DNA of 36,350 nt from Candidatus Erabacter solicola (lineage in GTDB: Bacteria > Vulcanimicrobiota > Vulcanimicrobiia > Vulcanimicrobiales > Vulcanimicrobiaceae): contig PLDY01000034.1 in the NCBI GenBank assembly GCA_003136895.1, forward strand, positions 1 to 36,350. The letters are read 5' to 3'. Numbering within the stretch: the first letter of the stretch is position 1; each line of letters opens with the position of its first letter. Below are positions 1-11,003 of the stretch, piece after piece. The position numbers and the translations under genes were made by a program. Under the pieces are notes generated by a model. It was not told where the DNA came from. It saw only the letters and a list, made by a program, of their open reading frames with translations, and ran no database searches.

Positions 1-89
1 CGCGTCTTGATCTGCGCGACGATCTGCGCCAAGAGCGCTTCGTCGCCAAGATTCCCGAAGCCGTAGTAGCCGCTTAGGAGAAACCGCAC
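1..89 (-). CDS. csaB: CsaB-type polysaccharide pyruvyl transferase, 5' end only
   Basis: The minus strand read from GTG at 87-89 gives about 29 residues before the window edge. They start with a short hydrophobic beta-strand followed by SGYYGFGNLGDEALL, the characteristic N-terminal motif of CsaB pyruvyl transferases. These enzymes add ketal pyruvate to secondary cell-wall polysaccharide, the ligand of SLH-domain S-layer proteins. It begins 14 nt after the stop of the upstream DUF5693 gene on the same strand; csaB and DUF5693 genes are often neighbours in other genomes. The motif and adjacency are seen; the pathway is family knowledge. The rest of the gene lies outside the window. Confidence 0.85.
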   Translation of the reverse strand, partial: MRFLLSGYYGFGNLGDEALLAQIVAQIKT

Positions 90-103
90 GCCTAGAGCAC
101 GAG

Positions 104-2113
104 CTACTGCACCGGCCGGCGCCGCGCTGCGAGATTGACGGCGAGACGATAGATCCAAATCAAGAGCGCGCCGATCAAGACGCCGATCACGGCCCCGTTG
201 ACGATGCGCAGCGACGAGACGAAGAGCGGCGTGTGCAGATGGGAGAACGTATCGATCACATCCGAGGTGGCGATCCCGGCCGCGATTGCGAAGATCCAGC
301 CGCACAGGCGCCGGTGCTCGAGGCGCAGCGCCGGCAGCAACATCAACAGTGGAAAGCCGATTGCGAACTCTTTGAAGCGCGGCCGCACGCCGAGGAGTGC
401 GGTCAAACCCGAGCGTAGCGAGAGTTCGAAAGCCGAGGGCGCTATATCGCTTTGGTTGCCGCTACGCGAGATGTAGAGAAACGCCGCACCGAGCAAGAAG
501 CCGAGAATGGCGAGTTGATAGATGCGCACGGGCGCGAGCGCGCTCTCCTGGAAACTCGCCGGCTCGTTGCCGAAGCGCCGCGTATAGACGTACAAGAGGA
601 AGGCCAGAATCGGCGGCGCGACGATCACGAGTTTCACGCCGGTGAACCGGTCGATCTCTTCCATCAGCAGCGGGACCGATAGGAGTCCGACGACGACGAG
701 GGCGCCCATGATCGCAAACGCCAACGCGACGCCAAGCGTGCGCAAGCCCGCGAGAAGATTGCCCCAATAACTTCGCGCCTCCGGGGTGGTGAAGGCGCGC
801 GGAATCGCGACGATACCCATGGTCGAAAACGCGATCGCTCCGGTCAACGCGATCATTTTGCGAACGATCAGATCGTGATGGAGCGCGTAGCCGAGCGCCA
901 GCAGCACGACGTCCGCAACGAGGAACGCGTAGACGAAGCGAGGCCGCCGGATGCCGAACGCTTCGAGCAAGAGCAACAGGATCGCAGGCACCGCCAGCGA
1001 GACGAGCACGATGACGATCGGCGGTGACACGAAGGCCGGGACCGGCGTCGCGCGGCCCAGCTTGTAACCGCGCGCGCGCAATCCGTCCGCGATCCTCCGG
1101 ATCATCTCAACGTTGGTCATCTCGAGCGAGAGATTGCCCTGCGCGTGCAGAAACGGCCGCAGGTACACGACGCGCACGTTACGTTCGCGAACGCCGAGCA
1201 GATACCGAGCCACGACCGTCTCGAAATCGAGTTTGTCTAGTTCCGTCTTCGCAATCGCTTGAACGCGAGTCGTTCGCTCGATCGCGCGCTGCGCCAGGCC
1301 CTCGTTCCCTTTTTGAATCTGCTTCTCGTCGTAGACTTCGATCGATCCGTAGTTCATGCCGGTTCGTTTCAAAGCGTCGGCGACGTCGTCGAGATGATCG
1401 GGATAGCCCAAGACTTCGTTACGCGCTCCGAAGAAGATGACCGTGCTCGGTTTCTCGTTATTCGCGAAGCTCGCGAACATCGCGTCGATCTCACCCGTTC
1501 CGAAGCGCTCGTCGTTCTGTACGCGCGGCACGAGGAGCAGATGCAGGCGTTGCGTGAGCGCCATCGGTCCGGCCGGCAAACCGAGGCCGAGCGTGCTGAA
1601 GAAATCGTACTGCGATCGAATTGCGAGAATCGTGGGGTTGGCGGCGCGCAGCGTGCGCACGGCGTGCGCACCGAGATGCAGCGTAACCGCTTGCCGGTAG
1701 CGCGCGACCTCAGCAGAATCGTAGACGATCAGATAGAGATCATCGGCGCGCAGCGCGCCCTTGCGCGCGAGTGCGGCTAAGGTTGGTTCGGCGAGCGGCG
1801 AGAGCCGGGCCTGATCGATCAGTTGCGCCCCGGGCAACAGGAGCGCGGCGGTACCCGAGTTTACGGAGGCGCCGAGTTCCTCCGAGACCGCGAGCGAGGT
1901 GAGCCCCACGCGGCGCAGCGCGACCAGAAACTGTTCTTCATTATAGGCATAGGAGCGCGCCAGCGCCGAGAAGTCCGGGTAGTCCATAACGATCTCGACG
2001 CGCCGCGAGTCTCGCTCCTCATGCGCGCGAACGGCGGCAACGTAGAGCGCTGCGAGCAGCCCCACCACGAGCGCGACCGTCAATGCCAGCCGGTAACGCC
2101 GCGGCGCGCTCAT
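104..2113 (-). CDS. DUF5693 family polytopic membrane protein
   Basis: 669 residues from ATG at 2111-2113. An N-terminal basic stretch and one membrane anchor (about residues 8-28) are followed by a roughly 340-residue extracytoplasmic region, then a C-terminal block of many membrane spans (from about residue 355) ending in a basic tail. This architecture and the csaB neighbour match DUF5693, whose biochemical role is not established; a job in cell-wall polymer or S-layer export is only inferred. The frame is open up to a GTG at 2170, which would add 19 residues. That start is less likely because its SD-like GAAGGA abuts the codon and the extension would run through the divergent hom promoter. 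Confidence 0.85.
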   Translation of the reverse strand: MSAPRRYRLALTVALVVGLLAALYVAAVRAHEERDSRRVEIVMDYPDFSALARSYAYNEEQFLVALRRVGLTSLAVSEELGASVNSGTAALLLPGAQLIDQARLSPLAEPTLAALARKGALRADDLYLIVYDSAEVARYRQAVTLHLGAHAVRTLRAANPTILAIRSQYDFFSTLGLGLPAGPMALTQRLHLLLVPRVQNDERFGTGEIDAMFASFANNEKPSTVIFFGARNEVLGYPDHLDDVADALKRTGMNYGSIEVYDEKQIQKGNEGLAQRAIERTTRVQAIAKTELDKLDFETVVARYLLGVRERNVRVVYLRPFLHAQGNLSLEMTNVEMIRRIADGLRARGYKLGRATPVPAFVSPPIVIVLVSLAVPAILLLLLEAFGIRRPRFVYAFLVADVVLLALGYALHHDLIVRKMIALTGAIAFSTMGIVAIPRAFTTPEARSYWGNLLAGLRTLGVALAFAIMGALVVVGLLSVPLLMEEIDRFTGVKLVIVAPPILAFLLYVYTRRFGNEPASFQESALAPVRIYQLAILGFLLGAAFLYISRSGNQSDIAPSAFELSLRSGLTALLGVRPRFKEFAIGFPLLMLLPALRLEHRRLCGWIFAIAAGIATSDVIDTFSHLHTPLFVSSLRIVNGAVIGVLIGALLIWIYRLAVNLAARRRPVQ

Positions 2114-2127
2114 CGGGGTTCCAAACC

Positions 2128-2157
2128 TTGACGCACCGGCGCGGGGTTCGGTATAGT
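2128..2157 (+). promoter_or_regulatory. Sigma70-type promoter for hom-metY-metX
   Basis: TTGACG at 2128-2133 and TATAGT at 2152-2157 are separated by 18 nt, a near-consensus housekeeping promoter. The predicted transcript starts near 2164, leaving about 60 nt of leader before the hom start. I see no riboswitch-like architecture in that leader. The promoter sits just behind the divergent DUF5693 start. Confidence 0.65.
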
Positions 2158-2226
2158 GGGCGGACTTCACTCCTTCGATATATACGGCCGGCGAGCTTGG
2201 CTCGACGGACCTTCCAGGTGGAACGC

Positions 2227-3526
2227 TTGTCGCTCACTCACCCAGCGCACGCGGATCGCACCACGCTCGACCAAGATTGTGTCCGCATCGCCCTCTTAGG
2301 CTGCGGCACGGTCGGAGGCGGCGTTGCGAATCTGCTCCTCGCCTCAGCCTCAGCGATCGCCGCCCGCAGCGGCGCGGCGTTTTCGCTGGAGGCGATCGCA
2401 GTTCGCTCGGTCGACAAGCCACGCCCCGAATCGATCCCGCACGAACTCTTGACCGACGACGCGCACGCGCTGGTCACGGATCCCGCGATCGACGTCATCA
2501 TCGAGTGCATCGGCGGCACGGGTATCGCCGCCGAGTTGGTCGAGACCGCGCTGCGCCGCGGCAAACACGTCGTGACCGCCAACAAGGACCTCCTGGCGAC
2601 GCGCGGTCCCGAACTCCGCGCGCTGGCGGGTGCCCGTGGCGTGACGATCGCCTACGAAGCCGCGGTCGGAGGCGCGATCCCAATCGTGCGCACGATCGCC
2701 GAATCGCTCGCGGGCGAAGAGATTCTCGAGGTCGGCGGCGTGCTCAACGGAACCACCAACTTCATCCTCTCGGCGATGTTCGAGGGCGAGACCTACGATG
2801 GCGCGCTCGCGCGCGCGCAACAGCTGGGTTTCGCCGAGGCCGATCCGACGAACGATGTGGAAGGCGTGGATGCCGCGCATAAACTCGCGATCCTCGCGCA
2901 GCTCGCTTTCCGGCGCGCGCTCGTCACTTCCGAGATTCCGCGCACCGGAATCACCGCATTGTCGCGCGACGACGTCTCGCTCGCGAAGCGCTTAAACTAT
3001 CGCCTGAAACTCGTCGCCTGCGCACGCGCCGATGCGTCGCTCGTTACGCCGGCCTACGTTCCGCTCGCGCACCCCTTCGCGCAACCGGCCGGTCCGCAGA
3101 ATTGCATCCGGGTGACTGGCCGCAACTCGGGCTCGCTCACCTTCGCCGGAACGGGCGCGGGGAGCGCACCGACGGCGTCGTCGGTCATCGGCGACGTCGT
3201 CGCCGTGCTGCGCCGCATCGCTGCCGGACGGCACGTCGGCACGCAGCCGGCTGAGGATAGGCTCGCGCCCGTGATGCTCGCGCACGAGCCGCCGATCGCG
3301 CTGCGGCGTGTCGTGCGGCTCGAATCGCTGCGCGACGTTCGGCCGGCGCGCGAAGCGATCGTCGCCTCCGGCCTCGAAGCGCACGCGCTCGAAGGCGTGC
3401 CGGCGTTGCTCACCTCGCGCATCGGCGGCGACGCAACCTCGCATATCGGCAAGGTGTTACGCGAGCACGGCGTTACCATTCCGAGTGTTATTCCGCTTTG
3501 GGAAGACGCCGCCCCGGAGGAACCTC

Positions 3527-3534
<8 letters not shown>
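2227..3534 (+). CDS. hom: Homoserine dehydrogenase
   Basis: NADP-dependent homoserine dehydrogenase reduces aspartate semialdehyde to homoserine, the branch point for methionine and threonine. 435 residues from TTG at 2227, chosen because AGGTGGA lies 4 nt upstream (2217-2223) and because residues before it have no family match; the frame itself is open to 2083. It shows the Rossmann motif GCGTVGGG (residues 25-32), the NADP/active-site segment VTANKDLLA, the signature [12 protein letters not shown], and the conserved [16 protein letters not shown] block. The last about 80 residues form an ACT-like regulatory domain, suggesting end-product feedback. Its stop overlaps the metY start by 8 nt, so translation is probably coupled. 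Confidence 0.95.
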
Positions 3535-4842
<1,308 letters not shown>

Positions 4843-4846
<4 letters not shown>

Positions 4847-5886
4847 CGGAACCGTCCTTCGAGCGCGACGTTTCGATCGGATCGTTCGCGCTCGATTGCG
4901 GCGTCACGCTCGACGGCGTCGTCCAGCGCGTTAGCATCTACGGCGAACCGCGCGCCGACGGCGCGAACGTCGTGCTCGTCAATCATGCCCTCACCGGCTC
5001 GAGCCGCGTCACCGACTGGTGGGGTGAGATTGCCGGGCCAGGGAAACTCTTCGACACGCATTCGCTCGCGGTCGTCGGGGTCAACGCCTTGGGGAGTTGT
5101 TACGGCTCGACGGGTCCCGGCTCGAACGGCCCGGGCGGCACACCGTACGGCGCGGACTTTCCGGTGATCGGCGTCCCCGACATGGTACGCGCCCAACGTG
5201 CCGCGCTCGCCGCGCTCGGCATCGACCGCTTAGCGGCGGTGGCGGGCGGGTCGCTCGGCGGAATGCAAGCTCTCGAGTGGGCGTTGCAAGCGCCGGCGCA
5301 GGTCGATCGCGCGATCGTCGTCGGCGCGTACGATTGGTTTTCGCCGATGGGCATCGCGCTCAACGCGGTCGCCCGCGAAGCGATCCGCGTCGCCGTTACG
5401 CCCGCGGCCGGTATCGAATTAGCACGCAAGATCGCGATGCTCACCTACAAGAGCGAAGCGCTCTTCGCGGAACGCTTTGCGCGGCGATTCGACCGCAAGG
5501 GCGGCGACCCGACGAAGAATGCGCGGGACCGGTTCGACGTCGAGGGTTACCTCGACTATCAGGGCACGCTCTTCTCCGCGCGCATGGACCCGCAAGCGTA
5601 CCTTACGATCACGCGCGCGATGGATCTGTTCGACACGCGCGAGCGCTGTTTGGGCGATCCGCACCCTGCGTTCACGTTTGTCGGCATCAGCAGCGACTGG
5701 CTTTTCCTTCCGGAGTACGTTCGCGCGGCCGCGGAGCGATTTGCCGCCGCCGGCGCGGATAGCGTCTACTTCGACCTCGTCTCCAATCACGGGCACGACG
5801 CTTTCCTGGCCGATCCCGAACATCTGCGGGCGCTGGTCGCCCCACGTCTCGACGCGCTTTACAAAGGGTTGGCGCAGCCGCGTTAA
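4843..5886 (+). CDS. metX: Homoserine O-acetyltransferase
   Basis: Alpha/beta-hydrolase-fold enzyme that acetylates homoserine from acetyl-CoA to make the MetY substrate. 347 residues if it starts at TTG 4843, which overlaps the metY stop as TTGA, with AGGCGG 7 nt upstream. Visible motifs are NHALTGSS (residues 47-54), the nucleophile elbow GGSLGGMQ with Ser137, the acid Asp285 in SSDWLFLP, and the base His318 in SNHGHDAFL. It is somewhat shorter than the usual 370-380 residues, with a trimmed N terminus. The order hom-metY-metX supplies all steps from aspartate semialdehyde to homocysteine except sulfide supply. The start codon is the uncertain part. Confidence 0.93.
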
Positions 5887-5924
5887 AAGACTCTGCCTTG
5901 CCGCCTACCGGAGGGTCCCGATCG

Positions 5925-6443
5925 ATGCAAGACTATCTCCAGTCCCGTCAATCTGCTCCCGACGACCGCGCGAGCGCGCTCGCAAAACTGGTCGCGGGCA
6001 TTCGTTCCCGGCAGAGCCTGCCGCTCGGAATCGCCGGCGGCGTGGCCGGCGCGCTCGCCGGCGCGCTTGCGTGGGCTGCAATCAGCGCCATGACCAGTTT
6101 CCAAATCGGTTACATGGCCGTCGGCGTGGGCTTTTTGACCGGCTTCGGCGTTCGCAAGCTCGGGCGCGGCATCGACCCGATCTTCGGCGTCGTTGGAGCG
6201 GTGCTCGCCTTTCTCGGGTGCATCGCCGGCAATCTGGGCGCGATCCTGATCGCCGGCAGTAAGCATTTCGATGTCTCGTTCTTCGCAATGCTCGCCAAGC
6301 TGTCGCCCTCTGACGCCGTGCAATTGCTGAAGGACGACTTCCAGATCATGGACGTACTCTTCTATGGGTTGGCGATCTACTTCGGCTACCGCTATTCGAT
6401 TCGTTACCTCACACCCCAAGAAGTCGCCGCACTCCCCGAATAG
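5925..6443 (+). CDS. Small polytopic membrane protein of unknown function
   Basis: 172 residues from ATG 5925, preceded by GGAGGG at 5910-5915, which rules out the TTG at 5898. A hydrophilic N terminus of about 30 residues is followed by Gly/Ala-rich membrane spans (about residues 33-55, 60-80 and 90-112) and another span near 138-155. The GYMAVGVGFLTGFGVRKLGRGIDP segment is typical of uncharacterised bacterial membrane domains that often carry a zinc-ribbon partner; no ribbon is present here. It lies 38 nt after metX and may be co-transcribed. It ends 2 nt from the convergent gene at 6446. No function can be assigned. Confidence 0.8.
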   Translation: MQDYLQSRQSAPDDRASALAKLVAGIRSRQSLPLGIAGGVAGALAGALAWAAISAMTSFQIGYMAVGVGFLTGFGVRKLGRGIDPIFGVVGAVLAFLGCIAGNLGAILIAGSKHFDVSFFAMLAKLSPSDAVQLLKDDFQIMDVLFYGLAIYFGYRYSIRYLTPQEVAALPE

Positions 6444-6445
6444 GT

Positions 6446-6772
6446 TTACGGTTCGGCGAGCGTGAAGAGCCGCCAGCGCGGGTGGCCGCGCCGCGCCTGA
6501 CGCTCGCAGTAGACGACCGCACGCCGGCCGTCACGCGCGACGAACTCGAACCAGTGCCGCTTCACGTAACTCTCGCCGCGATCGACCTTCATCGAACGCC
6601 AGGCGCGCACCAGCGTCCCGACCTCCAGCACCGAATCGTGCCAATTGAACTCGGTCGGCAACGACGGTTCGCCTTGGCTGATCGTCACCGGATCGAACGT
6701 GCCGCTCTTGGGCTCGATCGGCTCACTGACGAAACGCGGCGTGCTCACGGCGGCGCCGTCAGACGCGAGCAT
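6446..6772 (-). CDS. DUF6504-like small cytoplasmic protein
   Basis: 108 residues from ATG at 6770-6772. It has no signal peptide or membrane span and is rich in Trp, Arg and aromatic residues ([40 protein letters not shown]). This pattern of a domain that conveys a Trp-Arg core resembles DUF6504, a family of unknown function; the match is from memory and could be wrong. It overlaps the 3' end of the copper ATPase by 14 nt and is probably translated from the same message, but a role in metal handling is not shown by its sequence. Confidence 0.7.
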   Translation of the reverse strand: MLASDGAAVSTPRFVSEPIEPKSGTFDPVTISQGEPSLPTEFNWHDSVLEVGTLVRAWRSMKVDRGESYVKRHWFEFVARDGRRAVVYCERQARRGHPRWRLFTLAEP

Positions 6773-9038
6773 TGCGCAAGCGTAGCGCGTTTGCGATCAC
6801 GGAGACCGAACTGAACGACATCGCGGCCGCGGCGATCATCGGCGAAAGCAAGAGTCCGGTAAAAGGATAGAGCACGCCGGCCGCGATCGGAATACCCAGG
6901 ACGTTGTAGGCGAATGCAAAGATGAGATTCTGCCGAATGTTGCCCATCGTCGCTTCACTCAAACGCCGCGCTCGCACGATACCGCGCAAGTCCCCCTTGA
7001 TGAGCGTCACTCCCGCGCTCTCCATCGCGACGTCGGTCCCGCTGCCCATCGCGATCCCGACCTGCGCCCGCGCCAACGCCGGCGCGTCGTTGACGCCGTC
7101 GCCCGCCATCGCGACGAAACGGCCCTCGTTCTGCAGGCGCGCGACGACCTCGGCCTTCTGCCCCGGCAGCACGCTCGCGATGACTTCGTCGATGCCGAGT
7201 TGCGCGGCGACGGCGTTGGCGGTCGTCTCGTTGTCGCCGGTCAACATGACGATGCGAATTCCGGATTGGTGCAGTGCGCTGACGGCCTCGGCGCTCGTTG
7301 CTTTGATCGAATCGGCGACCGCTACGAGACCGGCCGGCGTCGCATCGATGGCGACGAACATGACCGTTCTGCCCAGGTCGCGCAGGGCTTGCGCGCGGGG
7401 CAGCAACTGCGCGGTGTCGATGCCGAGATCGTTCATCAAGGCGAGATTTCCGAGCGCGCAGCGCTGCGTTCCGATCCGCCCGCTAACGCCTTTTCCCGGG
7501 AACGATTCGAAATCGGCGACGGTCTCAAACGCGAGCGAGCGACTCCGGGCACCTTCGATAATCGCCGCAGCAAGCGGATGTTCGCTGGCGCGCTCGAGCG
7601 AAGCGGCCACGCCCAGCACCGTCGATGCGTCAAAGTCGGCGACCGCCTCGACCTCTTGCAAACGCGGGCGGCCTTCCGTTAGCGTTCCGGTCTTATCGAC
7701 GACCAGCGTATCGACGCGGCGCAGCGTTTCGATCGCCTCCGCATTCCTAAAAAGCACGCCGAAGGTCGCAGCCTTTCCGCTCGCGACCATGATCGACATC
7801 GGCGTCGCGAGGCCGAGAGCGCACGGGCAGGCGATGATCAAGACGGCGACGGCATTGACGATCGCATAGGCCATTGCGGGCGCGGGACCAGCGAGCGCCC
7901 ACACGACGAACGTGACGATCGACGCGGCGATGACGGCCGGGACAAAATAACCCGAAACGACGTCGGCAAGCCGCTGGATCGGCGCGCGGCTCCGGCTCGC
8001 CTCGCCGACCATTCGGACGATCTGCGCGAGCAACGTCTCGCTTCCGACACGGCGCGCTTCGATAACGAGCGAACCGGTTCCGTTGACCGTCGCTCCGACG
8101 ACGGAATCACCCGGCCCTTTTTCCAGTGGAATCGGTTCGCCCGTGATCATCGATTCGTCGATCGACGAATGGCCCTCGGTGACGACGCCGTCAACCGGTA
8201 CCTTCTCGCCCGGCCGGACGCGCAGGTGATCGCCGACGCGAACGTCGTCAAGGTTCACATCCTCCTCCGAGCCATCGGCGTTGACGCGCCGCGCCACCTT
8301 CGGAGCGAGGCGTAGAAGCGCTCGCACCGCGGCGTTCGTCTGGCTCCGCGCCCGCAATTCCATCACCTGGCCGAGTAGGACGAGCGTCGTGATCACCGCC
8401 GCCGCCTCGAAGTAGACATCGACCTGACCCGACATGCTGCGAAAGGATGCGGGGAAGAGCCACGGTGCAAGTGTCGCCACCAGACTGTACGTGTACGCGA
8501 CGGCGATTCCGAGTCCGATCAGCGTGAACATATTGAGATTGCGCGTTGCAACCGAACGCCAGGCTCGCACGAAGAATGGCCAGCCACCCCAGAGCACGAC
8601 CGGAGTGCTCATCGCGAGTTCTATCCAACGCGTCCCGGTGGGCGACAGAATGGAAACCGCAAAACCCGGGCCCTGGATTAGGACCGCGTAAAAACTTTCG
8701 CTCATTGCGAGCGCAAACACTGGTACGGTAAGAGCGACGCAGACCCAGAAACGTCGCGACATGTCGCGCAGTTCCGGATTTTCGGCGTCGTCGAGCGTGC
8801 TGTTGCGAGGTTCGAGCGCCATTCCGCAGATCGGACAATCGCCGGACTCCGCGCGAACGATCTGCTGATGCATCGGACAAACCCACTCGACCCGCGCGCC
8901 CGAAGACGGCAGCGCCGGTTCGAGTGTCATTCCACACTTCGGGCAATCGCCAGCCTCGTTCGCCGTGACCTCGGAACACATCGGGCAAACGTACGCCGGA
9001 TCATTGCCCGTCGGAATGTGGGGCGTTACTGTTTCCAT
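6759..9038 (-). CDS. copA: Cu+-exporting P1B-type ATPase with two N-terminal CPMC/CPMH metal-binding repeats
   Basis: 759-residue integral membrane pump using ATP to export monovalent copper or silver. Instead of ferredoxin-like HMA domains, the N terminus has two short heavy-metal-binding domains, YVCPMC...GDCPKCGM (17-37) and WVCPMH...GDCPICGM (52-73). The core is complete: TGEP actuator loop (299-302), CPC in membrane segment 6 (404-406), phosphorylation Asp448 in DKTGTLTEG, the SEHPLA nucleotide-site motif, MLTGDN, and GDGVNDAP. The last two helices carry YN...P and MSFSSV, the P1B-1 (Cu+/Ag+) signature. The start overlaps the 3' end of the enoyl-CoA hydratase gene by 13 nt. No copper regulator or chaperone is nearby. 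Confidence 0.94.
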   Translation of the reverse strand: METVTPHIPTGNDPAYVCPMCSEVTANEAGDCPKCGMTLEPALPSSGARVEWVCPMHQQIVRAESGDCPICGMALEPRNSTLDDAENPELRDMSRRFWVCVALTVPVFALAMSESFYAVLIQGPGFAVSILSPTGTRWIELAMSTPVVLWGGWPFFVRAWRSVATRNLNMFTLIGLGIAVAYTYSLVATLAPWLFPASFRSMSGQVDVYFEAAAVITTLVLLGQVMELRARSQTNAAVRALLRLAPKVARRVNADGSEEDVNLDDVRVGDHLRVRPGEKVPVDGVVTEGHSSIDESMITGEPIPLEKGPGDSVVGATVNGTGSLVIEARRVGSETLLAQIVRMVGEASRSRAPIQRLADVVSGYFVPAVIAASIVTFVVWALAGPAPAMAYAIVNAVAVLIIACPCALGLATPMSIMVASGKAATFGVLFRNAEAIETLRRVDTLVVDKTGTLTEGRPRLQEVEAVADFDASTVLGVAASLERASEHPLAAAIIEGARSRSLAFETVADFESFPGKGVSGRIGTQRCALGNLALMNDLGIDTAQLLPRAQALRDLGRTVMFVAIDATPAGLVAVADSIKATSAEAVSALHQSGIRIVMLTGDNETTANAVAAQLGIDEVIASVLPGQKAEVVARLQNEGRFVAMAGDGVNDAPALARAQVGIAMGSGTDVAMESAGVTLIKGDLRGIVRARRLSEATMGNIRQNLIFAFAYNVLGIPIAAGVLYPFTGLLLSPMIAAAAMSFSSVSVIANALRLRNARV

Positions 9039-9823
9039 TCCGGAGCGCGCCGTTCCAGGAACGCGCCGATCCCTTCTTGCGCGTCGCCGGCAAGCGCGTT
9101 CATGCTCATGACTTCCTTCGCATACGCATATGCCTTGGGCTGATCGAGATCGATCTGCGCGTAGAAGGCCGCTTTCCCGAGCCCGACGATGAAACTGCTC
9201 GCCGACGCGATCTTGCGTGCCAGCGTCGCGACCTCGTCCTGCAGTTGCGCGGCCGGAACGGCGCGATTGATCAATCCCCAGTCGGCGGCGGTCGGGGCAT
9301 CGATGAAGTCACCGGTCAGCAGCATCAGCATCGCCCGCTTGCGCCCGATCGCCCGGGTCAACGCGACCATCGGCGTCGTGCAAAACAATCCGATCTTGAC
9401 GCCGGGTGTGGCGAACTTCGCATCGTCGGCTGCGATCGCAAGATCGCAGGTCGCAACGAGCTGGCACCCGGCGGCAGTCGCGATGCCCGTCACCTCGGCG
9501 ATGACCGGTTGCGGAATGGACTGAATCTTCTCCATCAGCACGACGCACAGGTCGAATATCTCGCGGAACTTCACGATGTCGCTTTCGTCACCGGCGCAGC
9601 GCATCTCGCGCAGGTCGTGACCGGCGCTGAAGGCGGGCCCCAGCGCCCTCAGGACGACGACCCGAACGGTACGATCCTTGCCGGCCGCATCGAATGCTGT
9701 GACCAGTTCGCGCATCGTCGCCGCCGAGAGCGCGTTGCGCTTTTCAGGGTTCGCGAGCGTGATCGTTGCGATGCCGCTCTCGCTGCCGAACGTAAGGTAT
9801 TCGTAGGTGTTGGTCTCGATCAT
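9026..9823 (-). CDS. Enoyl-CoA hydratase/isomerase family protein (crotonase fold)
   Basis: 265 residues from ATG at 9821-9823, chosen because GGGGAG lies 8 nt upstream; another ATG at 9841 adds six residues and has no SD. Crotonase features are NPEKRNALS, the oxyanion-hole segment [11 protein letters not shown] (first backbone NH) and the second hole loop [19 protein letters not shown]. The usual Glu of the second active-site loop is replaced by a [12 protein letters not shown] segment, as in ECHDC3-like members, so true hydratase activity is uncertain. It is the first gene of an overlapping unit with copA and the DUF6504-like gene. The functional link to copper export is unclear and may be only transcriptional. 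Confidence 0.88.
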   Translation of the reverse strand: MIETNTYEYLTFGSESGIATITLANPEKRNALSAATMRELVTAFDAAGKDRTVRVVVLRALGPAFSAGHDLREMRCAGDESDIVKFREIFDLCVVLMEKIQSIPQPVIAEVTGIATAAGCQLVATCDLAIAADDAKFATPGVKIGLFCTTPMVALTRAIGRKRAMLMLLTGDFIDAPTAADWGLINRAVPAAQLQDEVATLARKIASASSFIVGLGKAAFYAQIDLDQPKAYAYAKEVMSMNALAGDAQEGIGAFLERRAPEWKQ

Positions 9824-9890
9824 ACTTTGGCTCCCCGTCATTGCTACGAAACCCGCCGGTGCGGCGCCTCCCTGCCGAGCGCGGCGACGC

Positions 9891-11003
9891 CTACTTCGCC
9901 GCGATAACGTGCACGCGAAAGTTCTTGAGCCCGGGGAGACAGGTTCCGGCCAGGCGGATGCTGAGGTCGGGATAGATGGCCCAACTCTTGACGCCGTCGT
10001 TGAGGATGTCGCCGGAGCGAGGAACGGTTTCCAGCGTTTGCCAATTGTTTACCGCTCCGCCGTGCTGTAGCCAGTCCCAGCGGGTCCGCGCTAGAAGGCT
10101 CAGGCAGCGCGCGCTACCGTCGCCGGCGAGACGCGCATCCCATACCGCGGTCGCGCGGCGCATATCGAAATGCAGCAACATATCCAGATTGGATTGCCGC
10201 ACGTTGGGCTGCGTGATGGGCGTCAGATCGAACCAGCCTTGCATGGGGATATCAAATTCCGTCATTCCGGTTTTCGTGCCGGCATCGACACACTGCATCG
10301 AACCCAATCCGGAGAAAAATCCCTGCGACGACTGAACGCGTGCGGCGAAACAGTCTCCGCTCCGGAAATTCGCAACGAACGTCGAGAGACGAGTTCGCGG
10401 GACGCTCATCGGACCGGCGGCAACGAGGAGCGCGCCGTTGGGCAGCGGCGGCACGAGGGTCGGAATTGGCACGTCGGTGCTTGCAACGGTCAGGCCACCC
10501 GAACGCGTCGCCGAAGTAGATTGCGACAGGAGCGAACTCAAGCGCGAAACCTTGTACAACTCGAAATGCGTGACTTGGGTCGCGCAGGTAGTCGAGGCGC
10601 ACGGAAACCAGCCGAAGACGACCTGTAATTTCCCCGCCTGAATCGCTTGCAGGCAGGCTGCATCGTCGGTCGTCGCGGCGCGCGAATCGGCCAGCCGGCA
10701 CTGCAGCGGCTGATTTCCGAGCGCGATCGGCCAGCCCATCGAGGGCGGCGCAATGCGCAGCGGAGCGGGAGCGCGCACCTTGGGCGTCGCGGACGGAAGG
10801 CTGCGCGCTCGCAAGTTGATCGACTGCATCGTTCCGGCCGGCACGGGTGTGATCACCGGCGCGCCGGGCACGTTATGCGGCGCAGCAGTCAGTCGCGGCG
10901 CAGGCGTCAGCGCCGGCGGGTCGGCGAGGAGGCCTGAAGGCGCGAGTGCCGACAGCACTATGCAGAAACAACTGACCAACGCGAGCGCTTTAGACGGCGG
11001 CAC
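9891..11003 (-). CDS. Secreted protein of unknown function (second of a pair)
   Basis: 370 residues from GTG at 11001-11003. A Sec signal peptide (about residues 1-27) is followed by a Pro/Ala/Thr-rich linker containing the block PPALTPAP, then a mostly beta-predicted region with Cys pairs (CRLADSRAATTDDAACL, FPCASTTC) and many Trp and aromatic residues toward the C terminus. No catalytic motif is recognisable. The start overlaps the upstream gene's stop by 14 nt, so the two are probably translated together. The upstream protein has the same signal-linker layout, including PPVLTPAP, so the pair may be distant paralogues or co-secreted partners. Confidence 0.8.
   Translation of the reverse strand: MPPSKALALVSCFCIVLSALAPSGLLADPPALTPAPRLTAAPHNVPGAPVITPVPAGTMQSINLRARSLPSATPKVRAPAPLRIAPPSMGWPIALGNQPLQCRLADSRAATTDDAACLQAIQAGKLQVVFGWFPCASTTCATQVTHFELYKVSRLSSLLSQSTSATRSGGLTVASTDVPIPTLVPPLPNGALLVAAGPMSVPRTRLSTFVANFRSGDCFAARVQSSQGFFSGLGSMQCVDAGTKTGMTEFDIPMQGWFDLTPITQPNVRQSNLDMLLHFDMRRATAVWDARLAGDGSARCLSLLARTRWDWLQHGGAVNNWQTLETVPRSGDILNDGVKSWAIYPDLSIRLAGTCLPGLKNFRVHVIAAK

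Noticed and set aside
2164-2226. SAM or other riboswitch in the leader of the methionine operon
   Set aside because: The leader is only about 60 nt and lacks conserved helices or an obvious terminator/antiterminator pair.
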